From NCBI GenBank assembly GCA_008727115.1, contig CP044131.1:3038001-3102000 (forward strand): a DNA stretch of 64,000 nucleotides. Reading direction: 5' to 3'. How positions within the stretch are numbered: the stretch's first letter is position 1; the number at the start of each line of letters is the position of its first letter. The notes under the pieces are model-generated. The model was given only the letters and a program-made list of their open reading frames with translations. It did no database searches and was not told where the DNA came from. A program made the position numbers and the translations under genes. This DNA is from Comamonas testosteroni (GTDB lineage Bacteria > Pseudomonadota > Gammaproteobacteria > Burkholderiales > Burkholderiaceae_C). This document shows positions 8,209-17,562 of the stretch, piece by piece.

Positions 8209-9162
8209 CTATTCTTTTTCAAGCAAGCCTTGCTGCACTGTGGGGTAGCGCAGCCTGAACCCCAGCTCTTTCTTGAGCCGCTGATTCGACAAGCGCCGTG
8301 ATTCGCTCATGAAGCTCAGCAAGCTTGCGGGCAACTCGGCCCGGGCCTGCTCCCTGGAAATACGTGGCGGCCTGGGCAGAGCATAGAGGTCTGCTGCAAG
8401 GTCGAAATAGTCCCCCATCTTCAGCTCGGTATCGTCACTGGCGTGATAGACACGCTGCGCCTGTCCTCGCCACAAGGCGCGAAGACAAGCCCGAGCCAGA
8501 TCATCTGCATGAATGTGATTGGTATACACGTCGTCGGCAGGCTGCAGCGCAGGCGTGGCACGCATCAACCGGGCTTTGGGCGTTCCTGCTGCTCGGTCCG
8601 GCGCATAAATACCAGGAATGCGCAAGATGCTGGCACGTATCCCGGCTCGCCCCGCAAAGCGCACTGCCCGTTCGGCGTTCACACGCCGCTGCGCCCTCGG
8701 AGTTGCAGGGGCAACCGGGCGAGTCTCTCTCACCCACTGCCCAGCACAATCGCCATACACCCCCGTTGTAGAGGCGTAGACCATGCTGCGCGGCAGACTG
8801 CGCAAGCGCAGTGCCTGCATCAGTGTCGTCGTTCGTGCGTCCAGCCACCAGCCTTCTGACTCTGCACTCAGTGCAGCAGGAGGCGCCAGGTGCAGCACAC
8901 GCGTCGCAATGCCAGCGAAACGCCGCAGACTGTCCGCATCGTCCAAGTCCCCATACAAGGGCTTCACGCCCTGGCTTCTGATGACCGCTACGCGGCTGGA
9001 ATTGCGACTCAGGGCCAGTATCTGAAAGCCACGCCCTGCACCGGAGGAGGCATTCAATAGCCGGGCAATGCGCTGCCCTACATCGCCATGCCCGACGATC
9101 AATACACGTTCGCGACGAAAGCGCGCTGGTAGCGCGCCCAATGGGTTTTGGTTTGAGGGCAA
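8209..9162 (-). CDS. NAD(P)-dependent epimerase/reductase, YeeZ-like extended SDR
   Basis: 317 residues. The nucleotide-binding motif is GHGDVGQR near residue 24, then a YGDLDD acidic strand end and the segment MVYASTTGVYGD, which carries the Ser-Thr-Tyr region of extended SDRs. IHADDLARACLRAL near residue 220 is typical of epimerase-like NAD(P)-binding proteins such as YeeZ. The usual YxxxK is replaced by a region without an obvious Lys, so catalytic activity is uncertain. It is divergent from the ferredoxin-reductase gene at 9261 with about 98 bp between starts. Substrate unknown. Confidence 0.82.
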   Translation of the reverse strand: MPSNQNPLGALPARFRRERVLIVGHGDVGQRIARLLNASSGAGRGFQILALSRNSSRVAVIRSQGVKPLYGDLDDADSLRRFAGIATRVLHLAPPAALSAESEGWWLDARTTTLMQALRLRSLPRSMVYASTTGVYGDCAGQWVRETRPVAPATPRAQRRVNAERAVRFAGRAGIRASILRIPGIYAPDRAAGTPKARLMRATPALQPADDVYTNHIHADDLARACLRALWRGQAQRVYHASDDTELKMGDYFDLAADLYALPRPPRISREQARAELPASLLSFMSESRRLSNQRLKKELGFRLRYPTVQQGLLEKE

Positions 9163-9260
9163 AATCGGGGCCTGCTGCGTAAGGAGTCACCACGTTGCTG
9201 CACCTGCAGCAACGCTTGGCAATGGCTGCCATTTACGCCTTCAAGGATAACCAAAACGTC

Positions 9261-10307
9261 ATGACCGAGATCGCCAACGCTTCGTTTGAAATTACCGTCC
9301 AGCCCAGCGGACGTGCTTTTGCCACACAAGGCGCTGAGACCATTCTGGCTGCGGCCATTCGTACCGGCGTAGGCCTGCCCTACGGCTGCAAGGACGGAGC
9401 CTGCGGCTCCTGCAAGTGCAAGAAGCTCAATGGTGAAGTCAGCCACGGCCCGCACTCAGACAAGGCGCTGAGCGCCGAAGAAGAGGCCAATGGCTATGTG
9501 CTGACCTGCTGCGCCACCCCCCACAGCGATGTGGTGCTGGAGTCGCGCCAGGTGACCGACGCCAGCTCTTTCCCCATCAAGAAGATGCCAGTGCGCGTAG
9601 CTGCACTGGAGAAGAAGTCTCACGACGTCATGCAGTTGCGTCTGCAATTGCCCGCCAGCGAGAAGTTCCAGTACCACGCAGGCCAGTATGTGGAGTTCAT
9701 CCTCCGCGATGGTTCACGCCGCGCCTACTCCATGGGCACCGCTCCTCATGTGCAGGAAACCTCTCCTGGGCTTGAGCTGCATATCCGTCACATGCCCGGC
9801 GGCAAGTTCACCGATCATGTTTTTGGTGCCATGAAGGAAAAGGAAATTCTGCGCGTGGAAGGCCCATTCGGCAGCTTCTTCCTGCGCGAAGACTCCGACA
9901 AGCCCATCATCATGCTGGCTTCCGGTACCGGCTTTGCGCCCATCAAGGCTTTGATCGAGCATATGCGCCACAAGGGCTTCAACCGCTCTGTCACCCTGTA
10001 TTGGGGTGGACGTCGCCCAAGCGATCTGTACTACGCAGACTGGATCGCCGAGCAGGCTGCCGCCATGCCCGGCCTGACCTATGTGCCCGTGGTGTCCGAT
10101 GCCTTGCCCGAGGACAACTGGACAGGACGCACCGGCTTTGTGCACCAGGCCGTCATGGATGACTTTGCCAGCCTGGCCGGTCACCAAGTCTATGCCTGCG
10201 GTGCGCCCATCGTGGTGGATTCAGCCCGCGCTGCTTATACCAGCGAACGCGGCTTGCCCGCTGAAGAGTTCTACGCCGACGCCTTCACGTCCGAAGCGGA
10301 CAAGTAA
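9261..10307 (+). CDS. Ferredoxin-fused NAD(P)H reductase (CDP-6-deoxy-delta-3,4-glucoseen reductase-like)
   Basis: 348 residues in three parts. Residues 1-95 form a plant-type [2Fe-2S] ferredoxin with Cys43, Cys48, Cys51 and Cys83 (GCKDGACGSC ... LTC). Residues about 110-210 form the FAD-binding barrel with RAYSMGTAP, the R-x-Y-S motif. The rest is the NAD(P)-binding domain with GTGFAPIKA and a C-terminal YACGAP. This architecture moves electrons from NAD(P)H through FAD and the cluster to a partner. Database-style naming is usually AscD-like, but there are no CDP-ascarylose genes here, so the partner is unknown; a role as the reductase for an oxygenase or a housekeeping electron donor is possible. 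The start at 9261 is chosen because upstream codons do not fit the ferredoxin fold. Confidence 0.9.
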   Translation: MTEIANASFEITVQPSGRAFATQGAETILAAAIRTGVGLPYGCKDGACGSCKCKKLNGEVSHGPHSDKALSAEEEANGYVLTCCATPHSDVVLESRQVTDASSFPIKKMPVRVAALEKKSHDVMQLRLQLPASEKFQYHAGQYVEFILRDGSRRAYSMGTAPHVQETSPGLELHIRHMPGGKFTDHVFGAMKEKEILRVEGPFGSFFLREDSDKPIIMLASGTGFAPIKALIEHMRHKGFNRSVTLYWGGRRPSDLYYADWIAEQAAAMPGLTYVPVVSDALPEDNWTGRTGFVHQAVMDDFASLAGHQVYACGAPIVVDSARAAYTSERGLPAEEFYADAFTSEADK

Positions 10308-10323
10308 GCACCCTCTTTTGCAG

Positions 10324-10357
10324 AAACCCTGATGCATTTGACACCGCACCAGGGTTT
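10324..10357 (+). terminator. Hairpin after the ferredoxin-reductase gene
   Basis: Arms aaaccctgatgc and gcaccagggttt pair with one mismatch around a 10-base loop, 16 bp after the stop. There is no T run, so it may only be a weak or factor-dependent terminator. Confidence 0.5.
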
Positions 10358-10427
10358 ACACGCAAAATTCCTGCGCAAGTAACCACCTCCCCGTGAGCGG
10401 CTGCAATTTTTTGCACAATAGAGATCT

Positions 10428-11396
10428 ATGAACCGTAGAAACAGCCTTCTCTCGGTCATGGCGGCCGCTGCTGCCTTGGCCTCTCCCCTGTCCCAAGCCC
10501 AAGAGCCCATCCGTCTGATCGTGCCCTATGCGCCCGGAGGTCCTCTGGACATCACCTCGCGCGCACTGGCAGAGCGGGTGCGTGATTCTCTGGGCGTGGT
10601 CATCATCGACAACAAGGCTGGCGCTGGCGGCAATATTGGTGCCGACGCCGTGGCCAAGGCCAACCCCGACGGCTTGACCATTGGTCTGGCAGCTACCGCC
10701 ACCCACGCCGTCAACCCCTGGCTCTACACCAAGATGCCCTACGACGCGGGCAAGGACTTTGCCGGCATCACGCAAATGGTGCGCGTGCCCAATGTGCTGG
10801 TGATGAATGCCGCCAAGGCCGAGCAACTCAAGATTCGCAGCGTGGCGGATCTGGTCAGCTATGCCAAAAGCCACCCCGGCAAGCTCAACTACGGCAGCGG
10901 CGGCAATGGCTCGGCAGGTCACCTGGCCGGTGAAATGCTCAAGCAAAAAGCAGGATTCTTTGCCTTGCACGTGCCTTATCGCGGCGCCAACCCTGCACAA
11001 CTGGCCCTGCTATCGGGTGAGGTCGACTTCAATATCGACAACCTGGCTGCAGCCGCCCCTAATATCCGAAGCGGCAAACTGGTGGCTCTGGCGGTGACAT
11101 CGCAGAACACCTCGCCCCTGCTGCCCAATGTGCAGCCACTGTCCAAGACCTATCCTGGCTTTGCCATTGATACCTGGTGGGGTCTGGTCGCTCCCGCCGG
11201 AACCCCCAAGCCCGTGCTGGACAAGCTGAGCAAGGCATTCAACGATGCACTGCAAGCGCCGGAGACCAAGACACGCTTTCACGCCTTGATGGCTGAGCCC
11301 GTGGGTTCCACACCTGCTGAGTTCGACCAGTTCATGGCCGCCGAGCGCACCAAATACCAGCCCATCGTCAAGGCATCAGGCGCCAAGGTGGACTAA
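10428..11396 (+). CDS. Bug-family (TctC-like) tripartite tricarboxylate transporter substrate-binding protein
   Basis: 322 residues. Signal peptide MNRRNSLLSVMAAAAALASP with cleavage after AQA, then the family start PIRLIVPYAPGG and DITSRALAERV. Further signatures: IIDNKAGAGGNIGAD, the LNYGSGGNGSAGHLAGE loop that contacts the ligand carboxylate, and VPYRGANPA. Bug proteins are periplasmic receptors for small carboxylates; this one has no transporter genes beside it, a common situation in Comamonadaceae and Bordetella where they are hugely expanded. It is a distant paralogue of the truncated gene at 652-990. A terminator follows the stop. Confidence 0.92.
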   Translation: MNRRNSLLSVMAAAAALASPLSQAQEPIRLIVPYAPGGPLDITSRALAERVRDSLGVVIIDNKAGAGGNIGADAVAKANPDGLTIGLAATATHAVNPWLYTKMPYDAGKDFAGITQMVRVPNVLVMNAAKAEQLKIRSVADLVSYAKSHPGKLNYGSGGNGSAGHLAGEMLKQKAGFFALHVPYRGANPAQLALLSGEVDFNIDNLAAAAPNIRSGKLVALAVTSQNTSPLLPNVQPLSKTYPGFAIDTWWGLVAPAGTPKPVLDKLSKAFNDALQAPETKTRFHALMAEPVGSTPAEFDQFMAAERTKYQPIVKASGAKVD

Positions 11397-11414
11397 ATAC
11401 ACTGCCTGCAAAAA

Positions 11415-11446
11415 AGCCCCGACGCCAAGGCATCGGGGCTTTTTTT
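11415..11446 (+). terminator. Terminator after the Bug gene
   Basis: Stem built from agccccg and cggggct followed by seven T; A run on the 5' side could also serve the opposite strand. Confidence 0.85.
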
Positions 11447-11455
11447 ACATCTTTT

Positions 11456-11495
11456 ATGGCTCAAACGCTTACTGGTAAAGCGCCAGCAGCTATCA
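11456..11495. repeat. Degenerate copy of the AGCTGCTTGCGC-type intergenic repeat
   Basis: The segment atggctcaaacgctt ... aagcgccagcagctatc resembles 38354-38393 closely in order and spacing. It sits in the convergent space between a Bug gene and folK. Confidence 0.55.
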
Positions 11496-12002
11496 ATTCT
11501 GAAGTTTCCACCAACCCTGGCTCTGGCTGATCTGGATGCCCTGCTCAGCCACAGACTGCAACTGCTGCGCACTCACACATTCGGGCGCAATCTCGGCCAG
11601 CGGCACCAGCACAAAGGCTCTTTCCCACATACGCGGATGCGGCACGATGAGTTCTGGATCATCCGACTGCCAGTTGCCCCACAACTCAATATCCAGATCT
11701 AGTGTGCGTGGCGCATTGCGGTAAGGGCGCTCACGCCCGGCTTGCAGCTCCAGCGCCTGTAGTGCGTACAAAAATGCCAGCGGCTCCTGCTGAGTACGCA
11801 CCAGCGCCACCGCATTCAGATAATCCGGACCGGATGAGTCAACAGGTTTGGTGCTGTAGAGCGAAGACACCGCCAGCAGCTCGGTCTGCGCAAGAGCGCC
11901 AACAGCAGACACGGCCCAGGCCAGCGTCTGGCGCGCCTCTCCCAGGTTCGCCCCCAGACCAATGGCTACCGTATCGGCAGCCAAAGCTCCGGGCTTATTC
12001 AT
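11493..12002 (-). CDS. folK: 2-amino-4-hydroxy-6-hydroxymethyldihydropteridine pyrophosphokinase
   Basis: 169 residues. FolK transfers pyrophosphate from ATP to 6-hydroxymethyl-7,8-dihydropterin in folate synthesis. Motifs seen: AIGLGANLGEARQTL near the start, YLNAVALVRT, and the signature RTLDLDIELWG with the Mg-binding Asp pair, then PHPRMWERAFVLVPL. Start at 12002 is fixed by an 8-base overlap with the pcnB stop, so translation is probably coupled. It is the last gene of the hda / HAD / pcnB / folK series on the minus strand. Confidence 0.95.
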   Translation of the reverse strand: MNKPGALAADTVAIGLGANLGEARQTLAWAVSAVGALAQTELLAVSSLYSTKPVDSSGPDYLNAVALVRTQQEPLAFLYALQALELQAGRERPYRNAPRTLDLDIELWGNWQSDDPELIVPHPRMWERAFVLVPLAEIAPECVSAQQLQSVAEQGIQISQSQGWWKLQN

Positions 12003-13563
12003 CAGTACCGACTGCCGAAGCGGCACCAGCCGATGGCTTGCGGCGGCGACGGCGGCGCTTTTTGGGCGCTGCGGCATCGCCTTCTTCCGCAATCTGATCG
12101 AGGGGACTGCCTGCCTCATCCGACTCGGCTTTTTTCTTGGCCACGCGGTGCACCTTGGGCGCTGTCTGCTGCTGGGCGCGCTGGCGTGCCCGGTGTTCGT
12201 CACGTGCCTGGGCAATCAGATCGTCGCGACGCGCATCATCGGCCTGCGAAAACTCCTGCCACCAGCTGGCCAGGCTTTCCTCGACTTCGCCGATATCAGC
12301 ACGCAGGCGCATGAAGTCAAAGCCCGCCCTGAAGCGTGGTTGAGCCACCATGGAGTGCGGCGTAGCCCCGGTGCGCTTGTCAAAGCGAGGTTGCATGACC
12401 CAGATTTCACGCATGTCCGCTGCCAGCTTGCCGCGCCCCGACACATCGCCAATGCGCTGGTCAAAGACTTCGTCAATCGACTCCTGCAGTGCAGGGAAGG
12501 GGTGATAGCCCTTGGCCAAACGCTTTTCCCAGCCGGTCTTGACGTCTTGCCACAGTACGCAGGCCAGCAAGAAGCTGGGCGCCACGGGCTTGCCTTCGGC
12601 CACACGGCGGTCGGTATCCATGAGAGCGGCCTGCACAAACGGATGGTCGGCACGCTCCATCACCACATCCAGCAGCGGATAGATGCCGCGCGACAGGCCC
12701 AGTGCCTTGAGCTGCTCCACCGACGCCAAGGCGTGACCGGTTTGCAGCAGCTTGAGCATTTCATCGAACAAGCGGCTTTGAGGCACATCGTGCAGCAGCG
12801 GCTCGCACTCGACCAGAGGCTTGACGGTCTTGGCATCCAGCTTGAAGCCCTTGCCATGCAGCTTGGCCGCGAAACGCACGGCACGGATGATGCGCACCGG
12901 GTCTTCGCGGTAGCGCGTGGCCGGGTCACCAATCATGCGCAGCACCTTCTTCTTGGCGTCTGCAATGCCACCGTGATAGTCGACCACGATCTGTGTCTCG
13001 GGGTCGTAGTACATGGCGTTGATGGTGAAGTCGCGGCGCGTGGCGTCCTGATCCTGCGGACCCCAGACGTTGTCACGCAGAACGCGGCCGCTGGCATCCA
13101 CAGCATGCTTCAAGCCAGCCAGCTGATTCTTGCTGGTGCGCTCGTTACCACTGACCTGCTCGGCCGCGCTGTTGTCCAGAAAGGCGCGAAAGGTGGAGAC
13201 TTCAATGACCTCGTTCTCGCGGCCACGGCCATAGACCACGTGCACGATGCGAAAACGCTTGCCAATGATGAAGGCGCGGCGAAACAGGTTTTTGACCTGC
13301 TCGGGCGTGGCGTTGGTGGCCACGTCAAAGTCCTTGGGGCGCAAGCCCAGCAGCAGGTCGCGCACGGCGCCGCCCACGATGTAGGCTTCAAAACCCGAAC
13401 GCTTCAAGGTCTGCACCACGTCGATGGCACGGCGATCCACCAAGTTGGGGTCAATGCCGTGCACCTGCACCGGCACTTCATCACGTTTTCCGAACTTGGG
13501 CTTGCGCGAGCGGGGGGCTGCGGGCGCCTTGCCCAGCAGCTTGTCAATAATGGTCTTGATCAT
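11995..13563 (-). CDS. pcnB: Poly(A) polymerase I
   Basis: 522 residues. PcnB adds 3' poly(A) tails to RNA, marking it for decay. The nucleotidyltransferase head has the family motif YIVGGAVRDLLLG followed by PKDFDVATNATPEQV with the catalytic Asp pair; the RNA-binding neck contains RRDFTINAMYYD and REDPVRIIRAVRFAA. The last 70 residues are very basic (KKRRRRRRK), as in other PcnB proteins, and set it apart from CCA-adding enzymes. It overlaps the HAD gene upstream by 4 bases (ATGA) and folK downstream by 8, which indicates one operon. Confidence 0.95.
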   Translation of the reverse strand: MIKTIIDKLLGKAPAAPRSRKPKFGKRDEVPVQVHGIDPNLVDRRAIDVVQTLKRSGFEAYIVGGAVRDLLLGLRPKDFDVATNATPEQVKNLFRRAFIIGKRFRIVHVVYGRGRENEVIEVSTFRAFLDNSAAEQVSGNERTSKNQLAGLKHAVDASGRVLRDNVWGPQDQDATRRDFTINAMYYDPETQIVVDYHGGIADAKKKVLRMIGDPATRYREDPVRIIRAVRFAAKLHGKGFKLDAKTVKPLVECEPLLHDVPQSRLFDEMLKLLQTGHALASVEQLKALGLSRGIYPLLDVVMERADHPFVQAALMDTDRRVAEGKPVAPSFLLACVLWQDVKTGWEKRLAKGYHPFPALQESIDEVFDQRIGDVSGRGKLAADMREIWVMQPRFDKRTGATPHSMVAQPRFRAGFDFMRLRADIGEVEESLASWWQEFSQADDARRDDLIAQARDEHRARQRAQQQTAPKVHRVAKKKAESDEAGSPLDQIAEEGDAAAPKKRRRRRRKPSAGAASAVGTDE

Positions 13564-14264
13564 GGTGCTTCGCTAAATAGGTCCACAATGCGCCAGCCGC
13601 GTTCCTCGGCCAAGGCACGCAAGCGCGCATCGGGGTTGGTGGCCACCGGGTGATCCACTTTCTCAAGCAGAGGCACATCGTTCATGGAGTCGCTGTAGAA
13701 GGTGGTCTCCACATCGCTCCAAGACTGACCACGCTGGGTCAGCCATTCGGTCATACGCACCACCTTGCCTTCACGCATATTGGGAAGGCCTGCAATTTCG
13801 CCAGTGAACCAGCCGCTGGCATCGCGCTCCAGGTTGGTAGCCAGCAGATGCTGCACGCCAAAAGCCTGAGCAATGGGTGCAGTCACAAATTCGTTGGTAG
13901 CCGAGGTAATGACCACCGTGTCGCCGGCATCCAGGTGCTGCTGCACCAGGGCAATGGCCGCAGGCTTCATGGCCGGACGGATGATCTCGTCCATGAAGCG
14001 CTGATGGGCTGCATTCGCTTGGGCTTCGCCACGCTCAACCACGGCAGCCGTGGCAAAGCGAACATAGTCAGGGATATTGAGCTTGCCAGCCTGGTAGTCG
14101 TCAAAGAAAGCATCGTTTTGGCGACCGAATTCTTCTCGATCACACCAGCCAATGGCGATAGAAAACTCTCCCCAGCCATGGTCGGAGTCCAGCGGCAGCA
14201 ATGTGTGGTCCAGGTCAAACAGCGCCAGTTTGGGCTTGTTTGGCAAATCAGAAGAAATCGACAT
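13560..14264 (-). CDS. HAD-superfamily hydrolase, subfamily IB (SerB/PSPase-like)
   Basis: 234 residues. Motif I is FDLDHTLLP (nucleophile and acid/base Asp), motif II is VVITSATNEFV, and motif III/IV is YSDSMNDVPLL. This is the HAD-IB arrangement found in phosphoserine phosphatase-like enzymes and in the histidinol-phosphatase type of some betaproteobacteria. The gene overlaps pcnB by ATGA and lies downstream of hda, an arrangement that I recall as conserved in Burkholderiales. A role in histidine synthesis (histidinol-phosphate phosphatase) is possible but is only inferred from family and context. Confidence 0.88.
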   Translation of the reverse strand: MSISSDLPNKPKLALFDLDHTLLPLDSDHGWGEFSIAIGWCDREEFGRQNDAFFDDYQAGKLNIPDYVRFATAAVVERGEAQANAAHQRFMDEIIRPAMKPAAIALVQQHLDAGDTVVITSATNEFVTAPIAQAFGVQHLLATNLERDASGWFTGEIAGLPNMREGKVVRMTEWLTQRGQSWSDVETTFYSDSMNDVPLLEKVDHPVATNPDARLRALAEERGWRIVDLFSEAP

Positions 14265-14321
14265 GCAAATCCAACAAAAAGTACGATGGCAAAGCCAAAG
14301 CGGAGAGTGAGGCGCGTGACT

Positions 14322-15020
14322 TCACTCGGTTTCCAGCATGGTCTTGAGCAGCGGGATCGTGATGGCACGCTTGTTGCGCAGCGCAAAGCCGTCCAGCATA
14401 TCCAGCAGTTGCATCAGACTGCCCAGATCGCGCGAGAAGCGCCTGAGCATGTAATCCATCACGTCATCACTCAAGAACACGCCACGGGCATCGGCCTCCT
14501 GACGCAGCACGGCACGACGAGCAGACTCGTCGAGCAAATGCAGTTGATACACATGACCCCAGCCCAGACGGGTGCGCAGGTCTTCACGCATCTTGAGATC
14601 CGCCACAGGCAATTGACCTGCAGCCAGTACCCAACGTGGCAAACCGGTCGCCGGACTGGTGGCATTCACAAACCAGTTAAAGGCACGCGCCTGCTGAAAT
14701 GGGGTGTAGATGTCCACGTCATCCATCAGCACTGCCGCCCAGCGCTCATCGAATTCCGGAGGGAACGGAGTGGATGCATCCATCCAGCCCACCATGGCAC
14801 CTTGCTCACGCAGCGCCTCACGCACCGCCTTGAGCAAATGGCTTTTCCCAGATCCTGCCTCACCCCAGAGATAAGTGGGCACTGGCGTTCTGGATTTCTG
14901 CAACTGGCCGTCGCCCACCCAATGGCGAAGGTGGTCAATCACTGCCGCATTGGGGCCCACAAAAAAACGCGCCAGCGTGGGGCCGGGCGCCATGCTGATA
15001 TCCAGAGCCAGCTGTTTCAT
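14322..15020 (-). CDS. hda: DnaA-related replication regulator Hda
   Basis: 232 residues. Single AAA+ module similar to DnaA domain III: Walker A GEAGSGKSHL at about residues 53-62, Walker B VLMDDVDIY, and a sensor-2/arginine region RFSRDLGSLMQLLD. Hda binds the sliding clamp through an N-terminal QL-x-L-like peptide, here KQLALDI at residues 2-8, and stimulates ATP hydrolysis by DnaA after initiation. Start at 15020 puts that clamp-binding peptide right at the N terminus, which decides against the upstream ATG. It is divergent from purM. Confidence 0.92.
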   Translation of the reverse strand: MKQLALDISMAPGPTLARFFVGPNAAVIDHLRHWVGDGQLQKSRTPVPTYLWGEAGSGKSHLLKAVREALREQGAMVGWMDASTPFPPEFDERWAAVLMDDVDIYTPFQQARAFNWFVNATSPATGLPRWVLAAGQLPVADLKMREDLRTRLGWGHVYQLHLLDESARRAVLRQEADARGVFLSDDVMDYMLRRFSRDLGSLMQLLDMLDGFALRNKRAITIPLLKTMLETE

Positions 15021-15378
15021 CTGCGGCATACGCGCAGCGCCCCCTTCCCTGGGCATTCGACAGCCCATGCGGCGAAATCTGGCAGGAGATTCATCAGCAT
15101 CAATGGTGAGAGAGACAATGGCCCGGACGTGCTTTCAGATCAGGCCTTGCAAATATGCTCCAGCATGACCACTCGGTAACAAAGGCTCCAATTTTAGTCT
15201 GCACTCGCAGCCCCCGAGCGGCTTCGGGCTGATTTTGCCTACTGCCGTTGTTGCACAGAGGCCATGAATGCTCCAGCAAAACCCTTTGGCGCATGCCCAG
15301 CCGCCCCCGTGGCCCAGGCAAGAGCCGTAGAATCCCGAGGTTTCCGCCCAGCAGGGCGCCCCCGCACCGGATCCATCG
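15021..15378. other. Intergenic region between divergent hda and purM
   Basis: 358 bases with promoters for both directions expected. A GC-rich inverted stretch lies near 15207-15230 (agcccccgagcggcttcgggct). No gene or known RNA recognised. Confidence 0.5.
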
Positions 15379-16431
15379 ATGAGCTCTTCCGCATCCTCCT
15401 CTACCCCCATTTCCTACAAAGACGCAGGCGTTGACATCGACGCAGGCGACGCTCTGGTCGAACGCATCAAGCCCCTTGCCAAGAAAACCATGCGCGAAGG
15501 CGTGATGGCCAGCATCGGTGGCTTCGGCGCCCTGTTCGAAGTGCCCAAGCACTACAAAGAGCCCGTACTGGTTTCCGGCACTGACGGCGTGGGCACCAAG
15601 CTCAAGCTGGCCTTCGAGTGGGGTATGCACGACACCGTGGGCATCGACCTGGTGGCCATGAGTGTGAATGACGTGCTGGTGCAAGGCGCCGAGCCCCTGT
15701 TCTTTCTGGATTACTTCGCCTGCGGCAAGCTGCACGTGGACACGGCTGCTGCCGTGGTGGGCGGTATTGCCAAGGGCTGCGAGCTGTCGGGCTGTGCACT
15801 GATCGGTGGCGAAACCGCCGAAATGCCTGGCATGTACCCCGATGGCGAGTACGACCTGGCTGGCTTTGCCGTGGGTGCCGTGGAGAAGTCCAAGATTTTG
15901 ACCGGCCAGAACGTCCAATCCGGCGATGTGGTGCTGGGCCTGGCCTCGCACGGCGTGCACTCCAACGGCTTCTCGCTCGTGCGCAAGTGCATCGAGCGCG
16001 CCGAAAGCCAGGGCACTGTGCCTGAAACCCTGGATGGCAAGCCTTTCAAGGCCGCCATCATGGAACCCACCCGCCTGTACGTGAAGAACGTGCTGACGGC
16101 TCTGGAAAAGCACCCCATCAAGGCCCTGGCCCATATCACCGGCGGTGGTCTGCTGGAAAACATTCCTCGCGTGCTGCCCGAAGGCACTGCCGCTCACCTG
16201 AAGGCCGGCAGCTGGCCCCAGACCGAGCTGTTCGCCTGGCTGCAAAAGACCGCGGGCATTGACGATATCGAGATGAACCGCACGTTCAACAACGGTATCG
16301 GCATGGTGGTGGTGGTCTCCGCAGAAGAGGCTGAAGCCACTGCAGCCACACTGGCCGAACTGGGCGAGAAGGTCTACACCATCGGTTCCATCACCGAAAT
16401 CGGCTCCGGCAAGCCTGTTGAAGTGCGCTAA
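15379..16431 (+). CDS. purM: Phosphoribosylformylglycinamidine cyclo-ligase (AIR synthase)
   Basis: 350 residues. PurM uses ATP to close the imidazole ring of FGAM, giving AIR, step five of purine synthesis. Family landmarks: [14 protein letters not shown], the glycine-rich [23 protein letters not shown], the Mg/ATP-binding [25 protein letters not shown] and [13 protein letters not shown]. Length matches the usual 345-350. It is followed 41 bp downstream by the AI-2E family permease, an arrangement often seen with hda nearby. Confidence 0.97.
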   Translation: MSSSASSSTPISYKDAGVDIDAGDALVERIKPLAKKTMREGVMASIGGFGALFEVPKHYKEPVLVSGTDGVGTKLKLAFEWGMHDTVGIDLVAMSVNDVLVQGAEPLFFLDYFACGKLHVDTAAAVVGGIAKGCELSGCALIGGETAEMPGMYPDGEYDLAGFAVGAVEKSKILTGQNVQSGDVVLGLASHGVHSNGFSLVRKCIERAESQGTVPETLDGKPFKAAIMEPTRLYVKNVLTALEKHPIKALAHITGGGLLENIPRVLPEGTAAHLKAGSWPQTELFAWLQKTAGIDDIEMNRTFNNGIGMVVVVSAEEAEATAATLAELGEKVYTIGSITEIGSGKPVEVR

Positions 16432-16471
16432 ACCCCACTTCATCACTGCACCTCTTTCCATGAGAGCCTGA

Positions 16472-17530
16472 ATGACGCAGCACTTGCCCGCCCCCATCAC
16501 AACGCAAGAGGCTCCTTCGCCCAAGGTCGTATTGGCCAGCTACTTGTTGATGGGAGCAGCACTGCTGCTCGTCATGCACCAGGGAATACTTCCAGGCCTG
16601 CTGTGCGTGTGCGTGGGCTTCATGCTCACCCGCGCACTGTCTCGCCTGCTGTCCAGGGCCAGCCCGCAAGCCTTTGCCAGAAGGCAGCTGCCACGCTGGA
16701 CCCAGGTGGTAGCAACCACCATCATCATTTTGGCGCCACTGGCTTTGCTCAGCGGCGCCCTCTCCCAGACCCGCACTTACATCACCGAAGCCCCTGCCCA
16801 GTACAAGGAACTGCTGGACTATCTGGCCGGCACCGTGCTGGAGTTGCGCGAGAAGCTTCCTGCCGACATTGCGGACCAATTGCCCGATGGCGCCCAGGAA
16901 ATTCAACACAAGCTGGCCAGCTACCTCGCCGCCAAAGCCGGCGTTCTGGCCAATGCGGGCCGCGCCTGGCTTACCGGACTGCTCTATGCCTATGTCGGCC
17001 TGATCATTGGTGCACTGGCTGCTGTACGCCCCATTGCCACACGCCACCCTCCTCTGGTCATGGCTTTGCAGCAGCGCATCGGCTACTTTGCCCAGGCCTT
17101 CAGGCAAATCGTGGCCGCGCAGTTCTGGATTGCCGCTTTCAACACGCTGCTGACTGCGACCTTTTTGCTTGGCATTTTGCCCATCTGGAAGCTTCAGCTT
17201 CCCTATACGCCAGCCCTGATCACCCTGACGTTCATCGCCGGGCTGATTCCCATCGTCGGCAATTTGCTGTGCAATGCAGTGCTGACGCTGGTCGGCCTGT
17301 CGGTCTCGCCTGTGGCCGCCGCTGCCTGCCTGGGCTTTCTGATCTTGATCCACAAGGCCGAATATGTGATCAACGCCAAGGTGGTCGGCACCCGCACACA
17401 CATGGGAGTGTGGGAGTTGCTGGCTGTGATGTTTGTGGCCGAGTCCGTCTTTGGCCCGGCAGGCCTGGTGGCTGCGCCACTGTTCTACGCTTATCTCAAA
17501 AAAGAGCTGGAAGCAGCTCAACTGGTTTAA
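16472..17530 (+). CDS. AI-2E/PerM-family transporter
   Basis: 352 residues with seven to eight hydrophobic segments. Typical features are two helices near residues 22-50, a large soluble central loop (residues about 100-150), then FIAGLIPIVGNLL with the conserved Pro-x2-Gly and a last block VVGTRTHMGVWELL. PerM-family proteins export small molecules; TqsA exports autoinducer-2, and others act as Na+/H+ antiporters, so the cargo here is unknown. It probably shares a transcript with purM. Confidence 0.88.
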   Translation: MTQHLPAPITTQEAPSPKVVLASYLLMGAALLLVMHQGILPGLLCVCVGFMLTRALSRLLSRASPQAFARRQLPRWTQVVATTIIILAPLALLSGALSQTRTYITEAPAQYKELLDYLAGTVLELREKLPADIADQLPDGAQEIQHKLASYLAAKAGVLANAGRAWLTGLLYAYVGLIIGALAAVRPIATRHPPLVMALQQRIGYFAQAFRQIVAAQFWIAAFNTLLTATFLLGILPIWKLQLPYTPALITLTFIAGLIPIVGNLLCNAVLTLVGLSVSPVAAAACLGFLILIHKAEYVINAKVVGTRTHMGVWELLAVMFVAESVFGPAGLVAAPLFYAYLKKELEAAQLV

Positions 17531-17562
17531 CCCAGTCATCTGCCGTCACGTGTTTGGGCACT

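Noticed and set aside
11962-13653. 563-codon plus-strand frame across pcnB
   Set aside because: Antisense to pcnB, which has all family motifs; no independent support.
15242-15256. A gccgttgttgcacag stretch resembling the IS right end
   Set aside because: 13 of 15 bases fit, but there is no second end, no transposase remnant and no flanking duplication; chance similarity is more likely.
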